64,000 bases of DNA from Nepenthes gracilis. Lineage: Eukaryota > Streptophyta > Magnoliopsida > Caryophyllales > Nepenthaceae. Under the pieces are notes generated by a model. That model was not told where the DNA came from. It saw only the letters and a program-made list of their open reading frames with translations, and searched no databases. Position numbers and translations under genes: made by a program. Position 1 is the first letter of the stretch. Each line of letters opens with the position of its first letter. The stretch lies in the NCBI GenBank assembly GCA_033239525.1, contig BSYO01000036.1, positions 4,486,126 through 4,550,125 on the forward strand, written 5' to 3'. Positions 56,101 through 64,000 of this stretch are shown here, one piece after another.

Positions 56101-58147
56101 TAACGCTCCTCACAAGCAGCATTAACCTCTCTCAATGAGAGCCCAAATCGTCACCACAAATACTCTCTGTTTCTCTCCTCATTCTTCTCTTACCCTTACC
56201 TTCTCGATTTTTGGAAGGCTGTTTTACTGACTTGAGTATCGGCATATTTTCGGTGAAACAATATCCCACCGGCACCTGACCTCTAGTTTGTTTTAGTGGT
56301 GTGTAGGATCCAAATTCGGTAGACGGAGCCGGATTCAACGATCAACATAACCTGAACTTATTTGAAATTTGGTTTCAGGACGTATCAGTATGCAAGAACA
56401 TTATGTATAAAATTTAAAACATAATAGAAAATTAAACCAAATTCTTAACTCATATATAAGTATATTTGCAGAAAAATAACATGACAAATCAATGTATATA
56501 AACTAAGAACATGATTTTTATAAAAAAAAAAATGTAATGACTAATTGAGAAAGTTCGAACATGTAATAGATAAATATCTTAATTATGAAAATACATCATG
56601 CATGAGCATTTAGAATAAAAATACTCTTAGAAGTGGAAAGAATTTTGCAACATCGGAAAGAAGGCTTCGGATATACTTATTTTTACTTTAAATTACCAAG
56701 TTTTAATTTGATATACTTGAATTTGGTTTCTCTAACTTTTTCTCTCTTTTTCTCTCTTCTCCTCTTCTCATCTCTCTTCTCTCAAAATCTGATAAAGAAT
56801 GATCAAAAATTTGCCAAACATGATATATAGAAAAATGGCACTCAAATGCCTGTCAGGCATCCATCAGGCACCAAGACCAAGAAAAGTGTAACATGAATGC
56901 CATATCAAGCGAGCGTCAAGCGTGGACATTCTGCCTTAGGATCCTCGAGTATTTTTCAAACGTGCACTAAGCGCAAGCACATAAAAGCGCATTTGAGTTC
57001 TATTCAGGCGACAATCAGACACAACCTTCCTACGCAAAACACATATATGTGCATGTTGAGCGCCAGTCGAACATCTATCAACTCATAGTAACCCGATTTA
57101 AAATTGACTTTTAAACTAATTTTTTTTCTCTTTTGACCTCAATTTTAATTATTTCAACATAATTCTGATTAAGGTAAAAATTTAAACACATTCTTAATAA
57201 ATTTTGTTTAATTTCTTATGATAGTTCTCATAAAAATACAAATTAGAGAGGGTCTCTATATCACAAGTCAAAAATTTTTCCAATCTAGTGAAAAATGTCA
57301 AAGTTCCTATTCTAAGAATTCAAATACAAAGGTTTTTACTTGAAAAAGGTCATATATCATATCAAATAAAAAAGATAATGCCCGACTTGAAGCACAATGT
57401 ATGGACACCATATGCACATTTCATATACAAGTTTTTGAGACTTTTTCTTTACAAACATATTTTTACATAAATAAAATAACTCAAAATATTGAACCATTTT
57501 TTTATGAAATAAATAAAATCCCAAAATAATAATAAAATGAAAGTAAAATTCTAAAACAACCAGTAAAAGTGGCATGCATATATAAGGAAGTCAAATAGGG
57601 TAAGTAAAACGACATATATGTATATTAAATTCACCAAATGTAAGTAAAATTAAATGAAAATGGAAATAGTCTAAGAATAAGACGTAAAGATACTTGCCTT
57701 AACCTTTAGTCTAACAAATCTGATAAAAACATGCCTTGACATCATCCTTCTTGCCTATCTCTCTCTTCGTTTCCTTCCTCTTCCTTTCTCCTTTCTATTC
57801 TTCCATCACGAAATTGTCGAAACAGCGCATGTTCATCCTTATATAATCAAATTAACTCATGAGCGCACATCAGGCATCATGCAAAGCAAAGCCCCATGTG
57901 GTCACAAGCGCTACCTCCAGCACCCATCAAACGCGGACACATTGGAATTAGTGCTTGAACGCCGCCTCACACTCCTCAACTAGGCCCACTATGTCAAATA
58001 CACATGAGCACCCGTTAGGCATGCCTCATGTATAAAAACTATTTCTTTATTCTAAATATCCTTCAAAATTAAATTGTACAATTTAATTCAATATGCTAAA
58101 AATATAGTGACAATGCCAAATAAATTGGATGGGAACCAGGTATTACA
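53150..58147 (-). repeat. Mosaic of reverse-oriented chromovirus-type LTR copies (3' LTR side of element H)
   Basis: On the minus strand the LTR of H starts TGTAATACCTGGTTCCC at 58147, right after the H polypurine region. Further left the block order of solo LTR E appears twice: the GAGGAAGGRTTACNC block at 53925, and the GGATAAAATATGA...CTCAG-like module near 53540 and again near 54570. CT tracts lie at 56735 and 57740. This implies at least two LTR copies, one probably inserted in the other, later hit by solo LTR I. I could not fix the inner borders. Confidence 0.5.
55362..56387 (+). mobile_element. Solo LTR I, Tat-type (1026 bp)
   Basis: It runs TGATGGTATGCCC to GGACGTATCA with the block order of F's LTR (AGCCCA near the start, GACGGTCAACGC, CCCATGAGAACAG, CT-rich leader, GACTTGAGTATCGGCATATTTTCGG, GTGTGTAGGATCC). 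The flanks ATATG (55357-55361) and GTATG (56388-56392) are a 5-bp duplication with one change. No internal region is present. The short plus and minus frames in it are not genes. Confidence 0.85.
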
Positions 58148-58168
58148 ACTCTCCTCATAAAAATTTCT
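58148..58168 (-). other. Polypurine region of element H
   Basis: The minus strand reads AAATTTTTATGAGGAGAGT and then the TGTAATACC LTR start, the same layout as in element D. Confidence 0.65.
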
Positions 58169-61060
58169 TTTTCAAAATTTTACGTATCTTAATACTTAAA
58201 TAGGTAGGGGTGTTTCTCCTGAATATCATTCTCACATTCTCATGTCACTTCCTCAATGGAATAATTCCTCCAAAGCACTTTCATCAAAGGAATTGTCTTA
58301 GCGCGTAACACTTGATCCGTTCTTTTTAAAATTTGAACTGGAATCTTAATGTACATCAAATTCTTATCAATCTACAATGGTTCGTATTCAGTCACATGTG
58401 AAAAATCATATACGTACTTCCTCAATATAAAAATATGAAAAATATTATGGCACTCTATCAAACTCGAAGATAAAGCCAATCTATAGGCCACTTTCTCTAT
58501 CCACTGTAAAATTTCAAATGGCCCAATAAATCTCAACTTCAACCTTCCTTTCACCCCGAACCCCAAGATTTCCTTTCTCAAAGACACCTTCAAAGCTACA
58601 TGATCATCAACTTCAAACCTCAAATTGGGTCTCTGTGGATCGGTGGAACTCTTTTGACGACTTTGGACAATAACAAAATGATCCCGAAGAACTTGATCCT
58701 ATTAGATGTCTCTAGAATAATATCGAGACCCAAAAATTTACGATCTTCAATCTCCTCCCAATTAATAGAAGACCTACATTTTCATCTATATAAAATATCA
58801 AAAGGGGTCATTCCGATACTTGACTGATAATAATTATTATACGCAAATTCCTCCAATAGCAAATATTTATCTCAATTTTCTTTCACATTCAAAATAGATA
58901 TTCTCAACATATCCTCTAAAATTCAAATAATTCTATATGGTTGACCGTCGGTCTGATAGTGAAATATCGTATTGAATTTTAACTTTGTACCAAACTCCTT
59001 ATGCAAGCTTTCGTAAAATTTAGATATAAATCTCGAATCACGATCAGAAATTATTGAAGCTAGAATACCATGCAATCGTATAATTTCATTAATATACAAT
59101 CGTGTCAACTAATCTCTTAAAAATGTCATCCTTACTAATAAAAAGTGAGTAGACTACGTTGATCCATCCATAATCACCCAAACGACATCTAAATCTCTCA
59201 CCATCCTAAGCAATTTCAAAATAAAATTCATCATAATATGCTTTCATTTCAAACTGGGAATAGATAAATAGTACAAAAACCCTAGAGGTTTCTTATATTT
59301 GGCTTTGACTTGTGGACATACCATACACTTGCCACATATGCTGCAATCTCCCTTCTTATATTTCACTATCAGAAACTTTTCTTGATATCATGACATATTT
59401 TGTTCACTTCTAGATGAATTGTGTAATTTACTCTGTGTCTCATTCAAAATTTTTACCTTTTAACTCTTGCATATTTGGTACACAAATTCTAGCCCAAAAT
59501 ATAAATCATTCAACCATTCGAATATTAAAATCTACTCGTGACTCATTGTTAAAATCTCCAACGATCTCTATCAAATACAAATCATTCATTTGAGTTTATT
59601 TTATCTCCTCCATAATCACAGGTTATACTTGGAGGTATGGCATTCGATCCTTGGTAATGTAAATAGATAGTACAAATTTTCATTCAATTCAATATTTTTC
59701 ATTCCTTGATTTTCAAATGGGTCATTATACTCAAAGATTTTCGACTCAAAGTATCGGCAATCACATTCATCTTTTCGAGTTGATATCGGATTTCACATAG
59801 TCATTTCACGAATCAATCCATCTACGTTGCCGCATATTAATTCCTTTAGCGAAAAAAATATTTTAAATTTTTATGATCTATACTATAAATTTTTAGTGTA
59901 ATGCCTCGAAATTTTTAGTGTAAAAATCACAGCTGTCATTTCTAAATCATAAGTGGGATAACTCTGTTTGTGAGCCTTCAACTGTCTTAACTCATAAACA
60001 GCCATCCAGCCATGTTGCATCAAAACACAATCTAAACTTTTCTTTGAAATATCATAATAAATCACAAAACCTCCTGATCTATCAAAAATCAACAATATCG
60101 GCATTAAATTTAATCTATTCTTCAACTCTTGAAAACTCTTCTCACAATCTTTATCTCAAAGAAAAATTATTCGCTTTTGAGTCAAATGTGTTAGTGACAC
60201 ATCGATCCTCAAGAAATTCTCAACACAGCACCTATAATAACCAATCAAACCTAAGATCCTTTATACCTTCGTAATGTTGGTCAGTCGATCCAAATTTGTT
60301 ACAATTTTAATATTTTTCGAATCCACTGAAACACCACCCTTGGAAACTGTGTCCCAAAATTGATATTTTTTTCAACCTAAACTCATATTTCTTTAATTTA
60401 GCAAACAGTTGTCTTTCTCTTAAAGTTTGCAGCGCAATCCTCAATTGTATCTTGTGCTCTTCAAAATTTTTCGAATATATCAAAATATTATCAATAAAAA
60501 TAATCAAAAATTGATTCAAGTAAGGTTAAAAAATCCGATTCATGAAATCTATAAAAATTGCTAGTGTATTCGTCAATTCAGAAGACATTATCAAAAATTT
60601 ATAATAATCGTACCTCATTCTAAAAGCCGTCTTTGGTATATGCTCGTGCTTAATCTTTAATTGATGATATCCTAAATAAATATTAATATTAGAAAAGATT
60701 TGAGCTCCTTATAACTAATCGAACAAATTATCTATTCTCAAAAGATATTACTCATTCTTAATTATAATCTCATTCAATTTCTAATAATTAACTCATAATC
60801 TCATTGATCCATCTTTCTTTTTTACGAAAGGTACTAGAACACTCCAAGATCATACACTTGATCGAATAAATTTCTTCTCTAACAAATTCTACAGTTACAA
60901 CTCCAATTCCTTCAATTTAAATGGAGTCATTCTATATGGAGCCCTCAATATCGATACTAATCCCGACATAAAGTAAATAGCAAATTCTAATATACCCAAA
61001 ATTTATTGATGATACCTAATGAAATCGGACAAAAATCGAGTATTACAGATATCGCTAAGC
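58148..61060 (-). pseudogene. Element H: 5'-truncated chromovirus pol (RT, RNase H, integrase, chromodomain)
   Basis: On the minus strand, RT starts near 60975 (PYRMTPFKLKELEL, FVKKKDGSMRL) and continues to IIFIDNILIYSKNFEEH (60510-60460), where FIDD is FIDN. GGFVIYYDISKKSLDCVLMQHG and THDLELAAV-like YPTYDLEMTAVIF are RNase H (60080-59920). GDCSICGKCMVCPQVKA begins integrase (59360). DVVWVIMDGST and SIISDRDSRFISKF keep two acidic residues, but the expected Glu after TDGQ is lost (TDGQPYR). GPFEILQWIEKVAYRLAL and HNIFHIFILRKYV (58560-58410) lead into a chromodomain-like tail, TIPLMKVLWRNYSIEEVT, ending in a stop where Trp is expected. Gag and protease are absent. Confidence 0.85.
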
Positions 61061-61474
61061 GTTTATTTCGATTTAAAACTATTTTAATCATTAATAAAAA
61101 TTAAAAATTAACTTTCATCAAACATAAATTTTGTAATATATATTTTTATCATATTTGTATATATAATTTTTTATACAATCTAAACATAAAGAGTTAGTTT
61201 TCTTCAATTTTTTCATTCTTTTTAACTTTTATAAATTCAAACAAACCATATGGATATATCTAGCCAAGAAAGAATACCTACACGAGAGAAAAAGAGACAC
61301 AACCTACAAAGGAAAATCAAAGCTTGCAGTTGTAAGTAGCCAGTCTCTTAAACAATATGTATTATGATTTTTTTTCCTTATATGAAAATGACATGGGAAG
61401 GAAGGAGAAAGGCTTTTTTTTCATTGAAATAATATTGACACGAAAAAAAATAAAAATAATTATTTTAAAAAAAT
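61061..61474. other. AT-rich spacer between H and solo LTR J
   Basis: No feature recognised beyond T-rich and A-rich runs. Confidence 0.5.
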
Positions 61475-61479
61475 AATAT

Positions 61480-62643
61480 TAATGGGTCTAATTAGATCAC
61501 GGGCTAACCTAGTGTCAGACCCAACAGTCAGCATGCAAGAAAGGCAAAGGCCCAACAAGTGGCTATTGAGACACAAGGCAGGAGGTCAGCCTAGTCAATG
61601 CCCAATAGCAACTACAACGACCCAGTTGAGGCCCAGCATGTGAAGGGCTGAGAGGACAAGTATCAAGCATCCCAATTGGCGATGCAGATGGTCAAACCAA
61701 TTGGGAAGCCTTCTAGCTCAGGAATCGACAGTGCAGTCAGAGCACAAGTAGCAAGCGCCGCCTGCAGTCGTTGTTGTGGCAGATTGATAGACGCCCAAAA
61801 AGGACCACTTACAGTCACGCTGCCCCTACAAAGCGACAACTAACACCAGCAGCTTTCACCGGTGCTAGGCCAGTCCAGTGAATCCCAACAAGATAATTGT
61901 CTCCAGGTTTGGTGCCAAACCACATCGCCACCAATATTGCAAATATCCTTCATCCCTACTGATGAAAAAGGAGGTGACTTCTTGATTTCTCAAGGATCTA
62001 GACTTCTCAATCCCTCTAAGAGAATCCATCCTCAAGAACTCATAAGGAGAAAAACGGTGATCTGAACTCTCCCCCTCTCCTAGGAAAAGCTAAGCGATCC
62101 CACTTGCCTCAATAGTATATCTTCCATTTAATAAAACGCTCTCTAGTAACCACACTGTTGGAGTATACCCCTCTGCCATCTTCAAAGACTCTCCTTATTG
62201 AGCGTACCACCGGAGCATAACTTTTCACCATTCTCTAAAACACTCCCCGTCGAGCACACTATTCTAAGATACTCCTCACTGTGCACATGGCTAGAGCCAA
62301 ACCCACCAACTTTACTCACATTCCCCTTTCACGTATCTATGTATATTTTGTATCATCCATCTTTCTATTATTTTAGAAGAATTTCTGATTTGAGTATTAA
62401 AAGATAAATTAAAAGGTAAATCTCACTAATTTTCTAACCTATTATATTCTAATTTTATTGCACAGGGTCCAAATTATCACAGACGGAGATTAGGTGAATC
62501 CCTAATTCAACCTAACGTAGAATACCATGTGGATCCCTAATTCAACCCGACATAGAATATCAGGTGGTTCCCTAATTTAACCTGATATAGAAAATCAGGT
62601 AAATTCATAATCCGTATAATAATTTAAATTCGGAGTCGTATCA
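61480..62643 (+). mobile_element. Solo LTR J, Tat-like (1164 bp), with perfect AATAT duplication
   Basis: It is flanked by AATAT at 61475-61479 and 62644-62648. It runs TAATGGGTCTAATTAG (TG mutated to TA) to GGAGTCGTATCA. The end part has the group layout: GATTTGAGTATTAAAAG, then ATTGCACAGGGTCCAAAT, then a short tandem repeat. The middle is GC-richer and CT-rich, as in leaders of the other LTRs. No internal region. The 67- and 69-codon frames in it are not genes. Confidence 0.85.
62494..62614 (+). repeat. 35-bp tandem repeat, 3.5 copies, near the end of LTR J
   Basis: Three units of exactly 35 bp, of the form GTGGATCCCTAATTCAACC then GACATAGAATATCAG, at 62494, 62529 and 62564, then a partial unit. 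It sits in the last 150 bp of the LTR. Confidence 0.9.
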
Positions 62644-62648
62644 AATAT

Positions 62649-63500
62649 TATTTATATATTCACTTATATATAATTTATATTAAAAATATTATTTTTTAAT
62701 GTAGAAAACAGAAAGAAAAAATAAAAATAATATATAATTTGTTTATATTTTTAATAATTTTAGTATAAATATATAAACAATATTTAAAAAATTTAATTTA
62801 TAGAGTAAAATAAACATTATTAGATTTTATGAATTGGCGATCAAATCAAACAATTTACACGGTATATATAGCTTCGTAAGGTAAATTTGTGAGTTTGAGG
62901 TGGTAACATTTTAATTGTGCCCGATTTTTAAAAATTTGATCAAAATAATAAAAAATATATTTTCATAATTGGTTTATAAGAAAAAATATATAAGAAAAGA
63001 ATATAGTAAAAAAACAATAAAATATCGTAATACTAAACATATATAATATTTTATTTTGTCAAAATTTAAATAAATAAAACAAAATATTAAAAAAGAATGC
63101 GTGGATCGCATGACTGGGAGAGCCGGCCACCGAATCGAGAAACATGATTGTGTACCGTACAACAGAGAATCAAAAACCAAAAAAATATTAAAATATTTCT
63201 AAAATCAGATTTTTATAAAAATTTATTTTAGAATTATTAAAATTATGATATTTTAAATTTTTAATTTATATTTTAATAGATTAATAAATATTATTTATAT
63301 TACTCATCTATAAATAATTATAACCAGCTCTTTTTATATAAATAAAAAATTAAAATTAAAATATACTTAAAATAGAATTCTTTGTAAAATATGAATATTA
63401 TAAATTTAACTTTAAAATTTATGTTCATTATAAAATAGAGGTTTAAAATTATGATAAATAAAAATAAAAAAATTTGATAAATTTTGTAATATTTTAAATG
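62649..63500. other. AT-rich spacer
   Basis: Mostly A/T runs. A short GC-richer patch at 63095-63150 (GCATGACTGGGAGAGCCGGCC) has no identity. No gene is visible. Confidence 0.5.
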
Positions 63501-63534
63501 TTTCTTTTTTGTCGAAATCACAAAAGTATACGGA

Positions 63535-63898
63535 CACGTGTCTGGGTAGAAGGTATAACCGTTCGATGTGCACGGGAGCAGAAGGTCACAGGCGGAGATT
63601 GAAATCTGACGCCTCGAGATATTTGCTGCCGTCAGCGGAACAGAGCCCACGGGGATCATGCCCGCCGTGTCCGACCACGTCGTCCGTACATCAAGATGAA
63701 TAGGCGACTATCTGACTGACACGTGGAGGTTGGTGGGATACTTCTCTTTTACGTTGTCCAAATTTTAAGTTTTTATTTTTTAATAATAAAAATAAAAAAT
63801 TATCGGCGGTTGGGGGGCACGACTCACGCCAATAGCTGCATCCTTCTTCGTTGTTGCCACCTTGTCACATGCGCCACCTGTTATCTCTTATAAAAATA
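63535..63898 (+). promoter_or_regulatory. Promoter-like region at the right edge (two G-boxes, CCAAT, TATA)
   Basis: CACGTG occurs at 63535-63540 (in ACACGTGTC) and 63720-63725 (in ACACGTGG), the latter an ABRE-type core. CCAAT lies at 63829-63833 and TATAAAAATA at 63889-63898. The GC-richer island stands out in AT-rich surroundings. Spacing CCAAT to TATA is about 60 bp, as in many plant promoters. If real, the gene would start right of the window. The following 100 bp are very AT-rich, which argues some caution. Confidence 0.35.
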
Positions 63899-64000
63899 AA
63901 TATTTTTATTTTTTATAGTTTTTTTAATTATTTTTTTAAAAAAACAAAAATTTAATAAAATTAATTATTTTTAAAAAATTAAATTATAAATATTTATTTA

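Noticed and set aside
63509..63703. 64-codon plus frame and the 113-codon minus frame 63318-63659
   Set aside because: No motif, biased by the GC island. Half of the minus frame is AT-rich low-complexity sequence.
1..64000. tRNA, rRNA or other structured RNA genes
   Set aside because: No cloverleaf-like or rRNA-like sequence was noticed on either strand. This was by eye only; a tRNAscan-type search would decide.

Overview
The window is plant nuclear DNA, almost certainly from a flowering plant. It is AT-rich, has no operons or bacterial signals, and most of it is LTR retrotransposon at several stages of decay. I can support one ordinary host gene: an intronless VQ-motif gene at 48857-49372 on the minus strand. 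The species cannot be read from the sequence.

Layout, left to right. 1-2370: 5' LTR and gag of a reverse-oriented Ty3/gypsy element of the Tat type (element A), cut by the window edge. 3510-16262: a nested stack. A gag-pol-less Tat-like derivative (C, target duplication AATTT) carries in its 5' LTR a deleted chromovirus-like element (D, duplication CCTTC/CCTTT). D in turn carries in its 5' LTR a reverse-oriented solo LTR (E, duplication CGTCA/CGTCG). 16263-20853: AT-rich spacer holding a decayed Ty1/copia pol fragment. 20854-31660: a structurally complete but mutated Tat-like element (F, duplication TATTC). 31661-34229: AT-rich DNA with a reverse gag scrap and a 150-bp tandem duplication. 34230-47238: a second, 13-kb Tat-like element (G). 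47239-53150: AT-rich DNA with the VQ gene and a pair of related ~730-bp repeats. 53150-61060: a reverse-oriented, 5'-truncated chromovirus pol (H, with a recognisable chromodomain) followed by a mosaic of LTR copies interrupted by solo LTR I. 61480-62643: solo LTR J (duplication AATAT). 63535-63898: a promoter-like stretch at the right edge.

F and G share one plan: LTR, gag, protease, RT, archaeal-type RNase H, integrase, AATAAA, a short tandem-repeat array, an antisense gene, a G-rich tract, LTR. In both elements the antisense gene has a TATA box just upstream on the minus strand. Its product has a shared N-terminal domain, a KNWK/FFF motif, a coiled coil and an LRP-x-EV C-terminus. G appears to hold two or three such antisense units. 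Extra antisense ORFs are known in Tat-lineage elements, so the class is not new. The self-contained promoter-to-poly(A) layout and the apparent multiplication in G are the parts most worth following up.

All gag-pol genes here carry stops or frameshifts and several catalytic residues are lost, so none of these copies looks autonomous. Percent divergences and some inner borders are judged by eye and are marked as such.
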